A stretch of DNA of 64,000 nt from Microbispora siamensis (GCF_016863095.1 NZ_BOOF01000011.1:54064-118063); one strand, 5' to 3'. Positions 31,225 through 40,627 are shown, counted from the stretch's first letter. Notes: generated by a model not told the origin, from the sequence alone. Made by a program: numbers and translations.

Positions 31225-33084
31225 ATGTGCGGAATAGCTGGGTGGGTCTCCTACGGGCGGGACCTGACGAGGCACTCAGAGGAACTGGAGGCCATGGTCG
31301 CGACGATGGCCTGCCGCGGACCCGACGCCGGCGGGGTGTGGCGCGGCGGGCACGCCGCGCTGGGACATCGGCGGCTGGCCGTCATCGACCTGGAGGGCGG
31401 CCGGCAGCCGATGGTGGCCGAAGACGGCGGGCAGGTCCCGGCGGTCATCAGCTACAGCGGCGAGGTGTACAACTTCCGGGAATTGCGCGACGAACTACGC
31501 AGCCGAGGCCATGCCTTCCGCACCGCCAGCGACACCGAGGTCGTCCTGCGCGCGTACCTGGAGTGGGGCGAGGGCTTCGCCGCACGCCTGAACGGGATGT
31601 TCGCCTTCGCCATCTGGGACACGCGAACCCAGGAACTGCTGCTGGTCCGCGACCGGTTGGGCGTCAAGCCGCTCTTCTACCACGTCACCGAGGACGGCGT
31701 CCTGTTCGGCTCGGAGCACAAGGCGATCACCGCCCACCCGGCGGTCGAGGCGGCGGTGGACGCGGACGGGCTGCGGGAGGTCTTCGGCCTCACCATGACC
31801 CCGGGACACGCCGTTCTGCGCGGCCTGCGTGAGGTGCTGCCGGGTGGGATCGTCCGGGTCTCCCGCGACGGGGTGCGCAGGAGCCGCTACTGGCGGCTGG
31901 AGTCGCGGCGGCACACGGACGACCTGGCCACCACCGTCCGCACGGTACGGGAGATCCTCGAGGACACGGTCCGCCGGCAGCTCATCTCGGATGTGCCGCT
32001 GTGCTCGCTGCTCTCCGGCGGCTTGGACTCCAGCGCGGTGACCGCGCTCGCCGCGCGCGGACTGGCCGAGGAGACCGGCGAGAAGGTGCGGACCTTCTCC
32101 GTCGACTTCGTGGGGCACAGCGAGCGTTTCCGGCCGAACGCGGTGTGGGAGAGCCCGGACGCGCCCTTCGTGGCGGACGCGGTGCGGCACATCGGGGCCG
32201 ACCACGAGGACATCGTCCTCGACAACGCCGACCTGCTGAGCCCGGACGTGCGCGGAGCCGTACGCAGGGCACTCGACCTGCCCACGGTCACCGGCGACAT
32301 GGAGTACTCCCTCTACCTGCTCTTCAAGGCGATCCGGAGCCGGTCGACCGTGGCGCTCTCCGGGGAGTCGGCCGACGAGCTGTTCGGCGGCTACAGCCAC
32401 TTCCACGACCCCGAGGCGGTCCGGTCCGCGACGTTCCCCTGGCACCTGCCGTACAGGCGGGCCGGAGGCCAGGACGCGTTGCGCGCGGTCGGGCTGTGGG
32501 ACGGCCTGGAGCTGGGGGACTACATCGACCAGCGCTACAAGGAGGCCATCGCCGAGATTCCCGACCTGGACGGCGAGTCGCCCGAGGAAGCCCGTATGCG
32601 GGAGATCAGCTATCTCCACCTGACGCGCTTCGTCACCTTCCTGCTGGACCGCAAGGACCGGATCAGCATGGCGGTGGGGCTGGAGGTCCGCGTCCCCTTC
32701 TGCGACCACCGGCTCGTCGAGTACGTCTTCAACGCGCCGTGGGCGATGAAGACCTTCGACGGCAGGGAGAAGAGCCTGCTGCGCGCCGCCACCGAGGATC
32801 TGCTGCCGCGGTCCATCGTCGAGCGGAAGAAGAGCCCCTATCCCTCCACGCAGGACCTGAACTACGAGATCGCGTTGCGGGAACGCGTCGCGGCGCTCGC
32901 CGGCGGCGATTCGCCGGTTCTCGACCTCGTGGACCGCCGGGGGCTGCGCGGACTGCTGGACCGCCCGCCGGGCACGTTCTCCATCGGCGGGCCCTACAGC
33001 GCGCGCGCCGTCCTGGAGCGGCTGATCGACCTGGACCAGTGGGTCCGCGAGGACGGCGTCCGGCTGGCCGGCGGGATTCGCTGA
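31225..33084 (+). CDS. Asparagine-synthetase-type (glutamine-hydrolysing) amidotransferase, NspN-like
   Basis: 619 residues. Cys2 (MCGIAGW) is the N-terminal nucleophile of a class II glutaminase domain (~1-200; RGPDAGGVW, SYSGEVYNFRELRDEL). The C-terminal synthetase domain has the PP-loop SGGLDSSAVTAL near residue 265 and LSGESADELFGGY near 380. Family enzymes adenylate a carboxylate and amidate it with ammonia from glutamine. In the nitrosobenzamide (nsp) cluster the equivalent enzyme converts 3-amino-4-hydroxybenzoate to the benzamide. Here it follows the copper oxidase by 21 bp in the same operon, so that role is the best guess. General asparagine synthesis is the alternative. Confidence 0.9.
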   Translation: MCGIAGWVSYGRDLTRHSEELEAMVATMACRGPDAGGVWRGGHAALGHRRLAVIDLEGGRQPMVAEDGGQVPAVISYSGEVYNFRELRDELRSRGHAFRTASDTEVVLRAYLEWGEGFAARLNGMFAFAIWDTRTQELLLVRDRLGVKPLFYHVTEDGVLFGSEHKAITAHPAVEAAVDADGLREVFGLTMTPGHAVLRGLREVLPGGIVRVSRDGVRRSRYWRLESRRHTDDLATTVRTVREILEDTVRRQLISDVPLCSLLSGGLDSSAVTALAARGLAEETGEKVRTFSVDFVGHSERFRPNAVWESPDAPFVADAVRHIGADHEDIVLDNADLLSPDVRGAVRRALDLPTVTGDMEYSLYLLFKAIRSRSTVALSGESADELFGGYSHFHDPEAVRSATFPWHLPYRRAGGQDALRAVGLWDGLELGDYIDQRYKEAIAEIPDLDGESPEEARMREISYLHLTRFVTFLLDRKDRISMAVGLEVRVPFCDHRLVEYVFNAPWAMKTFDGREKSLLRAATEDLLPRSIVERKKSPYPSTQDLNYEIALRERVAALAGGDSPVLDLVDRRGLRGLLDRPPGTFSIGGPYSARAVLERLIDLDQWVREDGVRLAGGIR

Positions 33085-33085
33085 C

Positions 33086-34726
33086 ATGCCGTCGCAGTGG
33101 CCACGGCGCACGTTCCTGGCCATGGTCGGCGCGACGGCCGCCGCGGGGGCGCCGCCCGCCTTTCGGCGGAGCGGGCCCGCGGCCTCCGGTCCCGTGGTGG
33201 CGCATACCACCGCGGGGCCGGTGGCCGGCGTTCGCACCGGCGGATGCGCCGTGTTCCGGGGCGTGCCGTACGCCGCCGCGCCCGTCGGCGCGCTGCGCTT
33301 CGCCTCGCCCCGGCCGCCGCGGCCGTGGCGAGGCGTCCGCGACGCGAGCCGCTTCGCACCGGCCTTCCTCCAGCAGGGCGATGATTCGAGCCGCGAGGAC
33401 GCCCTCTACGCCAACGTCTGGACGCCGGACCCACGCGGTCGCCGCCCGGTCCTCGTGTACATCCACGGCGGGGGCTGGCAGGTCGGCTCGGGAAGCCTGC
33501 CGACGTACGACGGCGCGCGGCTCGCCGTACGGGGAGACCTCGTCGTCGTCACCTTCAACTACCGGCTGGGGCCGTTCGGGTTCGGCCTGCACGAGGAACT
33601 GCTGGACGCCGCCACCGGGTCCTGCTCCAACTGGGGCCTCCAGGACCAGATCGCGCTGCTCCGATGGGTCCGGGACAACGCGGCGGCCTTCGGCGGCGAC
33701 CCGCACAACGTCACCGTGTGCGGCACGTCCGCCGGCGGCGCCTCGGTCTGGCAGCTGACGCTCCTCCCGGAGACGCGTGGCCTGGTGCGTCGCGCGATAC
33801 CCATCAGCGCCTGCCACGTGTGGAGCCCGAGCACGGCGTTCACCGCGGCCGACTCCCGACGGGCGTTCGAGACGATGGCGGCCCGGCTCGGCACCACCGT
33901 CGCGGGCCTGCGCGGCCTGCCCGCGGCGGCGATCCGGCACGAGTGGGAACGCATGTTCGCGGGGCCGCCGGCGGAGCACGCCGTGGCCAGCGGCCGGGAA
34001 TACCGGGGGCCGTTGCCCGACGGCCGGTGGATGCACGACTTCGACCACCGGTCGCCCACACCGGCGCTGCCACTGATGGTCGTCTACACGCGTACCGAAG
34101 GGTCCTTCTACACAGGGCCCGGCTCTCCGATCCCCTCGCCGGCGCCGACCGACGACCCGTCCCTACGGGCGGCGGTGCGGGGCGTGCTGGACAAGGGGCT
34201 CGTGCGGGTGCCGGAGCACCTGGTGGACGAGTGCGTCGGCGCCTATCGGGCGGCGGCGGTCGCCGGCTGTCTGCCGGACGACCCGCGCTCGCTGTGGACG
34301 GAGGTCTGGGGCGACGCCCTCTTCCGATACCCGATCGTGCGCCTGAGCGAACGGCACGCCCGCGTCGGCACGACCCCGCAGTACGTGATGGAGTTCGCGT
34401 TCCCCGTACGGCCCCCGTGGTTCGGCACCCCGCACGAGGCGACCTCGCCGTTCCTCTTCGGGACCTGCGCTCTTCCCGGGAACGTCGCGGAATTCGGCGA
34501 CGGCCCCTTCCAGCGCCGGGTGAGTGACGCCTTCATCGACCTCGTGGCGTCCTTCGCCCGCACAGGCACGCCGTCGTCCGGCGCGACGCCGCGATGGCCG
34601 GTGTTCTCCCCGGACCGGCCCAGCACCCTGGTCCTCGGGGAGCCGGGTGGACCACGCGTGGCGACGACCCCCAAGGCGCGGCAGCTCCGCTTCTGGGACG
34701 AGATCCACTGGCCCCCCGCGCCGTGA
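33086..34726 (+). CDS. Exported type-B carboxylesterase
   Basis: 546 residues, starting one base after the amidotransferase stop. The N-terminus, PRRTFLAMVGATAAAG, is a Tat-type signal. The alpha/beta-hydrolase body shows VLVYIHGGGWQVGSG (oxyanion hole), NYRLGPFGF, and CGTSAGGASVW as nucleophile elbow. The usual GESAGG is GTSAGG here. The acid is in YTRTEGSFY, and the His region reads GTPHEATSPFLFG instead of the common HxxELPYVF. It could hydrolyse or transesterify an aminohydroxybenzoyl or nitrosobenzoyl ester outside the membrane, or protect the producer. Coupling to the operon is clear from the spacing; the substrate is unknown. Confidence 0.88.
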   Translation: MPSQWPRRTFLAMVGATAAAGAPPAFRRSGPAASGPVVAHTTAGPVAGVRTGGCAVFRGVPYAAAPVGALRFASPRPPRPWRGVRDASRFAPAFLQQGDDSSREDALYANVWTPDPRGRRPVLVYIHGGGWQVGSGSLPTYDGARLAVRGDLVVVTFNYRLGPFGFGLHEELLDAATGSCSNWGLQDQIALLRWVRDNAAAFGGDPHNVTVCGTSAGGASVWQLTLLPETRGLVRRAIPISACHVWSPSTAFTAADSRRAFETMAARLGTTVAGLRGLPAAAIRHEWERMFAGPPAEHAVASGREYRGPLPDGRWMHDFDHRSPTPALPLMVVYTRTEGSFYTGPGSPIPSPAPTDDPSLRAAVRGVLDKGLVRVPEHLVDECVGAYRAAAVAGCLPDDPRSLWTEVWGDALFRYPIVRLSERHARVGTTPQYVMEFAFPVRPPWFGTPHEATSPFLFGTCALPGNVAEFGDGPFQRRVSDAFIDLVASFARTGTPSSGATPRWPVFSPDRPSTLVLGEPGGPRVATTPKARQLRFWDEIHWPPAP

Positions 34727-34749
34727 CCGTCACGCCCGCGCGGACACGG

Positions 34750-34791
34750 GCGCTTCCCGGTCTCCCGGCGTCGCCGAAGGCCGGGAAGCGC
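34750..34791. terminator. Hairpin between convergent esterase and LuxR genes
   Basis: GCGCTTCCCGG pairs with CCGGGAAGCGC (11-bp arms) around a 20-base loop, in the 73-bp gap between convergent genes. It is a probable bidirectional terminator. Confidence 0.65.
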
Positions 34792-34799
34792 ACGACGCC

Positions 34800-35957
34800 T
34801 CAGTCGAAGACGCGCTGCTCCCTGCCCTCGCTCAGCGGGGCGTAGTGTTCGGTGAACAGCTTCGCGACGAGCTCGCCGCGGCTGGTGACACGGACCTTGT
34901 CGAAGATGGACTTCACGTGGTCGCGGACCGTGTGCGGTGAGATGAACAGCTTCTCGCAGATCTCCGCGGTTCCCATGCCCCGCGCGATGAGCTGGGTGAT
35001 CTCGAGTTCGCGGTCGGTGAGCTGGTAGGCCCGCACCATCAACGGCGCGACCTCCGAGATCGGCGCGCGCTCGATCACCACCACCGAGGCCCCCAGCTCG
35101 CCTTCGGCCGTGCGCAGGCACGAGGCGTGACACACCAGCCACCGCCCGGCCCTGCCCCGGACCCGCAGCCGCGCGGAACCTCCGGCCCGGCCCGCCGCGA
35201 TCGCCCGGGCCTTGCTCACCGTGCTGTGGATCCACGCGGGCACCGCCACCCCCAGCGGGGTGGGACTGGCCGGCTCCGCCCTCAGCGCGGCGATCTCGGT
35301 CAGGTAGTCGCGTGCCTCGTCGTTCAAAGACACCAGTTCGCCCGAGGGGGCGAAGTACAGCAGCCCGGGCCCTACCCCGTCACTGGGGGTCGGCCCGGTC
35401 TCGGGGTCGGTCCGCGGCTCGGCGAACGACCTCAGCCTGCGGGCGAGGACCGCCGATAACCGATGCAGGACCATCGCGTCGTCGGAGTGGAAGACGGGCT
35501 CTCCCTCGGCCCTGAAGAGGCTGATCTGCCCCCACGGATGCCCGTCGGCACGCGCCACCGCACGCAGCTCGTCGTTCAGGCCGCGCGGCCGCAGGAACGC
35601 CCGATACAGGGTGCTGCGGCCGGGGAGTCCGCCGGTCGCAGCATGCAGCCCGGCCGCGGGCACCTGGGCGCGCGCCAGGTCGCTGAACAGGTTGACGTTC
35701 TCGGTCAGCAGCTCCGACTCCCAGTACACCGAGCAGCCGTCCTGACCGAGGTTCTCCACCCGGATCGGCGAGGTCATCATGCCGGTCATCGGATCGGTCG
35801 CCCGCCACACCGCCGCGTCGAAGGGGATGATCGGGCGCAGCAGCCGGGAGGCCCAGGAGAACAAGGTCAACGCGTCGGGCGCCTCGTCGAGCTCGCGCGC
35901 CAGGGCCGTCACCTTCCGCGCCACGGCCGTGGGCAGTCCGCCGTTCCCGCTCATCAT
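34800..35957 (-). CDS. LuxR-family transcriptional regulator
   Basis: 385 residues from ATG 35957, preceded by GGGAAGAGAG; an upstream in-frame ATG exists but the extension looks like intergenic sequence. The N-terminal ~310 residues form a sensor-like region, including a PAS-like segment (GPGLLYFAPSGELVSLNDEARDYL). The C-terminal LuxR helix-turn-helix reads LTDRELEITQLIARGMGTAEICEKLFISPHTVRDHVKSIFDKV. It lacks a receiver or LAL ATPase domain. It is divergent from the BBE-like oxidase gene and convergent with the main aminohydroxybenzoate operon, so it is a candidate pathway-specific activator working with the SARP. The ligand is unknown. Confidence 0.9.
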   Translation of the reverse strand: MMSGNGGLPTAVARKVTALARELDEAPDALTLFSWASRLLRPIIPFDAAVWRATDPMTGMMTSPIRVENLGQDGCSVYWESELLTENVNLFSDLARAQVPAAGLHAATGGLPGRSTLYRAFLRPRGLNDELRAVARADGHPWGQISLFRAEGEPVFHSDDAMVLHRLSAVLARRLRSFAEPRTDPETGPTPSDGVGPGLLYFAPSGELVSLNDEARDYLTEIAALRAEPASPTPLGVAVPAWIHSTVSKARAIAAGRAGGSARLRVRGRAGRWLVCHASCLRTAEGELGASVVVIERAPISEVAPLMVRAYQLTDRELEITQLIARGMGTAEICEKLFISPHTVRDHVKSIFDKVRVTSRGELVAKLFTEHYAPLSEGREQRVFD

Positions 35958-36187
35958 CGCGTTCTCTCTTCCCGTCGCACGCGGACGCACGGTGTCCCGT
36001 CCAGGTGACCGCACCGCCGGCCGCCCGCGCAACCCCCCGTTTGAGGGATGCGCCGGATCCGTCAACAACCCGATCACGGGATACCGCGCCTGCTCCGCCG
36101 CGGCGGACGATGCCGGTGTCTGTTGCGAACCGCTCCTGCCGGACGAGGCGGCAGCGCGACCCCGATCCGGCACCGTTCAGGAGAGGC

Positions 36188-37609
36188 ATGACCATGGAGA
36201 CCGCTGTCCGGAGTGCCGCCTGCGCCCCCTCGTCCGAGCAGGCGTCGCTCGCCGCGCAGGTCCGCGGGCCTGTGCTGTTGCCCGGACTGGACGACTACGA
36301 CACCGAGCGGCGGGGATTCAACACCCTGCTCGACCACCGTCCGCGCGTGATCGTCGGCGCGACCGGAACCCAGGATGTGGTGGCCGCCGTCCGATTCGCC
36401 ACCGCCCGCGGGCTGCCGGTGGGCGTCCAGGCGACCGGGCACGGGCCGGCCGTGTCCGCCGACGACGCCGTGCTGATCTCCACCCGCCGGATGACCGGCC
36501 TGCGCGTCGACCCTCGGCGGCGCACCGCTCGCATCGAGGCGGGAGTCTGCTGGGAACAGGTGATCCACGAGGCGGCGGCGTTCGGGCTGGCTCCGCTCAA
36601 CGGCTCGTCACCACTCGTCGGCGCCGTCTCCTACACGCTCGGCGGGGGCCTGGGGGTGATGGCCCGCACCTTCGGCTACGCGGCCGACCACGTGCGGGGC
36701 ATCGACGTCGTCACCGCCGACGGCGTCCCCCGCCAGTTGGACACCGAGCACGAGCCGGACCTGTTCTGGGCGTTGCGCGGCGGGAAGGGGAACTTCGGCG
36801 TCGTCACCTCTATCGAACTCGGGCTGGTGCCGGTCACCCGCCTGTACGGCGGCACGCTGAGCTTCGCCGGCGAGTCGGCGCCCGAGGTGCTGCGGTGGTG
36901 GCTCATGTGGACGGCCGATGTCCCCGAGGAGATGAACTCCTCGATCGCGCTCGTGCGCCTGCCGGACGACCCCGGAATCAGGGAGGAGCTGCGAGGCCGG
37001 TTCCTCACCCAGATACGCATCGCCTTCACCGGTCCCGCGGACCAGGGTGAATCGCTCGTCGCCCCCTTACGCGGCCTCGCCCCGCGTGTCCTGGACACCG
37101 TCGCCGAGATGCCCTACACGGACGTAGCCTCCATTCACGCCGATCCGACGCGGCCGTACTCCTACCACGAGCGCACGACGATGCTGCGTGGCGTGGACCA
37201 GCACGCGATCGACGCACTGCTCGCTGTCGCCGGTCCGGGAACGGACTGCCGCCTGGGGCTCGTGGAACTGCGGCATCTGGGCGGTGCGCTCCGGCGGGCG
37301 CCGGCCGAGGGCAACGCCGTCGGGAACCGCGAGGCCGATTTCTGCCTGCTCACCGTCGCACCGGGCGGTCCGCGGATGGGACGGCGCGAAGCCGACGACC
37401 TGCTGCTGGAGCAGATGTCGCCGTGGTCCACCGGAGGGAGGTATCTCAATTTCCTGGACGCGTCGGCGACCCCCGACCAGGTGCGCGCCGCCTATTCGCC
37501 CGACGCCTACGCCCGCCTGGCCGAGCTGAAGGCGGAGTACGACCCGGGCAACGTCTTCCGCCTCAACCACAACATCCCCCCGTCCCGCCGGCGCGCGGTG
37601 GCGCGATGA
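36188..37609 (+). CDS. BBE-like FAD-linked oxidase (mono-covalent type)
   Basis: 473 residues from ATG 36188 with CAGGAGAG ahead. It has the FAD-binding PCMH domain (VIVGATGTQDVVAAVRFA, VGVQATGHGPAVSADDAV) and the C-terminal BBE motif (YDPGNVFRLNHNI). The GHG His fits the 8-alpha-histidyl-FAD site. In bicovalent relatives a Cys precedes P-x-VG; here the segment reads NGSSPLVGAVSYTLGGGLG, so Ser replaces it. These enzymes oxidise alcohols, amines or form rings. It is the first of three co-directional genes, overlapped by the next (ATGA). It carries a TTA codon (37067-37069). No such gene is needed for nitrosobenzamide itself as I know it, so it may perform extra tailoring. Confidence 0.88.
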   Translation: MTMETAVRSAACAPSSEQASLAAQVRGPVLLPGLDDYDTERRGFNTLLDHRPRVIVGATGTQDVVAAVRFATARGLPVGVQATGHGPAVSADDAVLISTRRMTGLRVDPRRRTARIEAGVCWEQVIHEAAAFGLAPLNGSSPLVGAVSYTLGGGLGVMARTFGYAADHVRGIDVVTADGVPRQLDTEHEPDLFWALRGGKGNFGVVTSIELGLVPVTRLYGGTLSFAGESAPEVLRWWLMWTADVPEEMNSSIALVRLPDDPGIREELRGRFLTQIRIAFTGPADQGESLVAPLRGLAPRVLDTVAEMPYTDVASIHADPTRPYSYHERTTMLRGVDQHAIDALLAVAGPGTDCRLGLVELRHLGGALRRAPAEGNAVGNREADFCLLTVAPGGPRMGRREADDLLLEQMSPWSTGGRYLNFLDASATPDQVRAAYSPDAYARLAELKAEYDPGNVFRLNHNIPPSRRRAVAR

Positions 37610-38235
37610 CGGTCAGCGTGATCGGAGCCGGGCCCATGGGTCGCGCGATCGCGCACCGGTACGTCATCGCAGGGGAGCGGGTGATGCTGCTGGACCTGCG
37701 CGCCGACCGCGCCGCCCGGGCCGCGGCGCGGACGGGAGCCGAGGTCGCCGCGGACGTTCACGCGGCACTGCGCGCGGACATCGTCACCCTCGCATTGGGA
37801 GGGCACCGCGACGTTCTGGACTTCGTCACCGCGTACAGGTCCGAGCTGGCCGGCCTGGTGCTGGTGGACACGACGAATCCGGTCCACGACTGCCACCCGG
37901 GGGCGGATCCGGCCGGTTCGCTCAGCATCGCCGAACGGCTCGCGCTGGCGGCGCCCGAGACGTCGGTGGTCAAGGCGTTCAACACCCTCTGCGCCTCGGC
38001 TCTGCTGACCGGGCGGATCGACGACGCTCAGCCGGACGTGTTCGTCGCCTCGGACGACGACGTGGCCAAGGCCACGGTCATCGAGATCGTCGATCGCAGC
38101 GGACTGCGCGGGCTGGACTCCGGTGGATTGCGCAACGCCAGGGTCCTGGAGCAAATGGCGGTGCTCTGCATCGAGATCGTCACCCGTCTCGACGTGGTTC
38201 CGGAGGCCGCGATGAAGTTCCTGCCCAACTGGTGA
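37606..38235 (+). CDS. NADPH-dependent F420 reductase-fold oxidoreductase
   Basis: 209 residues; ATG overlaps the preceding stop. The Rossmann N-terminus VSVIGAGPMGRAIAHRYVIAGERVMLLD and the segment VVKAFNTLCASAL match the Fno-like / NADP oxidoreductase coenzyme F420-dependent family. LVDTTNPVHDCHPGADPAGS resembles the second conserved loop. Such proteins transfer hydride between NADPH and F420 or act as stand-alone NADPH reductases. Coupled with the flavin oxidase, it could supply or recycle a reduced cofactor or act directly on an intermediate. No F420 biosynthesis genes are in the window. Confidence 0.82.
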   Translation: MTVSVIGAGPMGRAIAHRYVIAGERVMLLDLRADRAARAAARTGAEVAADVHAALRADIVTLALGGHRDVLDFVTAYRSELAGLVLVDTTNPVHDCHPGADPAGSLSIAERLALAAPETSVVKAFNTLCASALLTGRIDDAQPDVFVASDDDVAKATVIEIVDRSGLRGLDSGGLRNARVLEQMAVLCIEIVTRLDVVPEAAMKFLPNW

Positions 38236-38328
38236 CGGCAGACCCCGCGCGTGCGCACCGCCGGACGAGGTGCGCCGCAGGCCCTCCGGCAGAACGTCCA
38301 CACGCCGACGAAACAGAAGGACTGGCTC

Positions 38329-39531
38329 ATGCGTCTTCGATTGCTCATCCTGGCACTCGGCAACTTCGCGATGGGGGTCGACACCTTCGTCATCGCTCCG
38401 ATCCTCGACCCCATGGCGGACGACCTGGCGGTGAGCCGCACCACCGCCGGCTGGCTGATCACCGCGTTCGCCCTCTCCTACGCGGTGTGCGGCCCCGGTC
38501 TGGCCGCGCTGATCGGTCACAGGCCGCCGCGCCGCCTCCTGCTGGCCGCGCTGACCGTGTTCGCGGTCGGAAACGCCCTGACCGCGGTGGCGCCCGGTTA
38601 CTGGGTGGCGATGCTCGGCCGCGTCGTCGCCGGCGCGGGAGCGTCCATGTACACCGCGAACGCTCTTGCCGTGGCCCGTGCCATGGCTCCCCCCGAGCGG
38701 AGCGGGCGGGCCACCGCGACGGTCGTCGGCGGCCTGACCACGGCGATCGTGCTCGGCCTGCCCCTGGGGGCCTGGCTCGGTGCGAACACGGGGTGGCAGG
38801 CGACTCTGTGGGTCGTCGTTGCGCTCACCGCGGTCGCGGCCGCAGGCGTCGCCTTCAGCCTGCCGTGGATGCCGGGCCAGGCGGCCACATCCCTGCGGGA
38901 GCGGCTCGCGCCGCTCACCCGGCCTCCGGTCCTGACCACCCTGATGGCGACCTGGTTGTGCCTCAGCACCAGCTGGACCGTCTACAACTACGTCGACCAG
39001 GTCACCCGGAAGGCGACCGGCGGCGACGCCGCGAAGACGTCCTTCGTGCTGCTGAGCTTCGGTGTCGGCGCGGTCGCAGGCAACCTCCTCACCGGTCGTC
39101 TCACCGACCGCCTCGGGCCCGCCAGAACGATCGGGTACGCGGCGCCCCTGCTCGTGCTGGCCGCCACGGCGGCTCCGCTGCTGTCGGCGACCTTCCCCGC
39201 CGCGCTGGCGCTCGCGGCGGTGTGGGGCCTGTTCCATTGGATGGTGAACGTCCCCCAGCAGCTCCGGGTCGTCGCCGCCGCGCCGCAGGCCGCCCCCCTC
39301 GTCCTGGGACTCCATCAGAGCACGATCTACATCGGGATCAGCACCGGTGGCGTCGCGGGTGCCGTCGGCTTCACCGCGGGGGGCGCGCACGGGGTCGGCT
39401 ACGCGGCGCTGGCCGTAGGTGTGCTCGCCCTCGCCGGGCTCGCCGTATCCCTGCGGGTCAACAAACCGGCCGGGGTGGCGAGGAGCCTGCCCAGGCCCGC
39501 CGGCCAGGCGTCGCAAGCCGCCTCGTCATAA
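38329..39531 (+). CDS. MFS drug/metabolite exporter (DHA1-like)
   Basis: 400 residues from ATG 38329, where AAGGA precedes at 8 bp. An upstream in-frame ATG/GTG would add a hydrophilic stretch that does not look like an MFS N-terminus. Twelve hydrophobic segments are discernible (LILALGNFAMGVDTFVIAP, GWLITAFALSYAVCGP, GRVVAGAGASMYTANALAVA and so on). GHRPPRRLLL sits at the motif A position between helices 2 and 3. It ends the BBE-oxidase operon and probably exports the aminohydroxybenzoate-derived product or gives self-protection. Confidence 0.88.
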   Translation: MRLRLLILALGNFAMGVDTFVIAPILDPMADDLAVSRTTAGWLITAFALSYAVCGPGLAALIGHRPPRRLLLAALTVFAVGNALTAVAPGYWVAMLGRVVAGAGASMYTANALAVARAMAPPERSGRATATVVGGLTTAIVLGLPLGAWLGANTGWQATLWVVVALTAVAAAGVAFSLPWMPGQAATSLRERLAPLTRPPVLTTLMATWLCLSTSWTVYNYVDQVTRKATGGDAAKTSFVLLSFGVGAVAGNLLTGRLTDRLGPARTIGYAAPLLVLAATAAPLLSATFPAALALAAVWGLFHWMVNVPQQLRVVAAAPQAAPLVLGLHQSTIYIGISTGGVAGAVGFTAGGAHGVGYAALAVGVLALAGLAVSLRVNKPAGVARSLPRPAGQASQAASS

Positions 39532-39572
39532 TGGGCCGTCCTAAAGCAAGAAAATCCTGAATTCAACTTTCA

Positions 39573-39601
39573 TTGACATCGGTTGTCGGAGCGGCTACGT
39601 T
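39573..39601 (+). promoter_or_regulatory. Sigma-70-type promoter for the SARP gene
   Basis: TTGACA (39573-39578), 17-bp spacer, TACGTT (39596-39601), in an unusually AT-rich 226-bp gap. It is well placed to transcribe the SARP gene starting at 39758, leaving a leader of about 150 bases. Confidence 0.6.
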
Positions 39602-39757
39602 CATTTGGCGAAATCGGGCCTATTTTCTCGTCGTTTTCCTCGCGGGTGTGTGACATTCGCCTGCGGCGTATAGAAGGAATCGCGGGATCGGCGCATCCTG
39701 TCGAGGTGTACAGAACGGAAATCTGTGTCGTACGGCTAGCGCGGGGAGTTGTCGCAG

Positions 39758-40564
39758 GTGAAAACCGAGCACGAGTTCCGAGTTCTGGGCCCACTCGAGG
39801 TATGGAGTTCCGGCAAACGTATAAAGATCAGAAGCCTGCGCATGCAGGCCCTGCTCGCCATGCTGCTGGTGCGCGCGAACGAGGTGGTGAGTTCGGAGCG
39901 GCTCGTCGACGCGATCTGGGGCGAGGAGCCGCCCGCTTCGGTCGACAGCCAGCTTCGCATCTGCACTTCCGGCCTGCGTCGCGTGTTGCGGATGCAGAGG
40001 TCGGGGGGCGAGATCGAGACCCACCCCTCCGGTTACCTCATCCATGTGCCGGAGGACGCGCTCGACCTCCTCGCGTTCCGGGGCGCGACGGAGCGGGCGC
40101 GAAAGGCCCTCAAGGCGGGCCGGCTCGAGACGGCGGCGTCTCTCATGAAGGCGGCGTTGGCGCTGTGGCGCGGCCCGCTCTGTGAAGGGCTCGAGAGTCA
40201 GCCGCTGCGGTCCCTCGCCCGAAAAGAGGAAGAGGAACGCCTTTTGGTGGCCGAGGAATACTTCGACCTGGAGTTGCTGCTGGGCCGGCACCGCCAGATC
40301 ACGGGCGAGTTGGCGAGCCTGGTCGCGGAGAACCCCTTCAGGGAGACGCCCGCCGCGCAGCTCATGATCGCGCTGCACGGCGCGGGGCGTCAGGCGGACG
40401 CCCTGGAGGTGTACCAGGAACTACGGCGGCGCTTCTCCCAGCAACTGGGCATCGAACCCACGGGGACCTTGCGGGAGCTGCAACGGCTCATCCTCAACGG
40501 AGAGTGCGTCATGAGGGTGCTGTCGGAGGCCCGGTCCTTTCAGAAGGCCGGTGTAGTGGTGTGA
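39758..40564 (+). CDS. SARP-family pathway activator
   Basis: 268 residues from GTG 39758, with GGGGAG 9 bp upstream; TTG 39749 is a possible alternative. The N-terminal winged-helix (FRVLGPLEVWSSGKRIKI, RLVDAIWGEEPPASVDSQLRICTSGLRRVL) and the C-terminal bacterial transcriptional activation domain (BTAD; YFDLELLLGRHRQITGELASLVAENPFRE, RRRFSQQLGIEPTGTLREL) make a short SARP. Such activators bind direct repeats overlapping promoter -35 boxes of biosynthetic operons. It lies at the right edge of the aminohydroxybenzoate cluster, with its own strong-looking promoter, and so probably switches the cluster on. Confidence 0.92.
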   Translation: MKTEHEFRVLGPLEVWSSGKRIKIRSLRMQALLAMLLVRANEVVSSERLVDAIWGEEPPASVDSQLRICTSGLRRVLRMQRSGGEIETHPSGYLIHVPEDALDLLAFRGATERARKALKAGRLETAASLMKAALALWRGPLCEGLESQPLRSLARKEEEERLLVAEEYFDLELLLGRHRQITGELASLVAENPFRETPAAQLMIALHGAGRQADALEVYQELRRRFSQQLGIEPTGTLRELQRLILNGECVMRVLSEARSFQKAGVVV

Positions 40565-40627
40565 CCGGCACGCCGCGTCCATCCCGGGCGCGGCGAGCGC
40601 ACGCGTCGGCGCGTGAACGGGCCCGGC

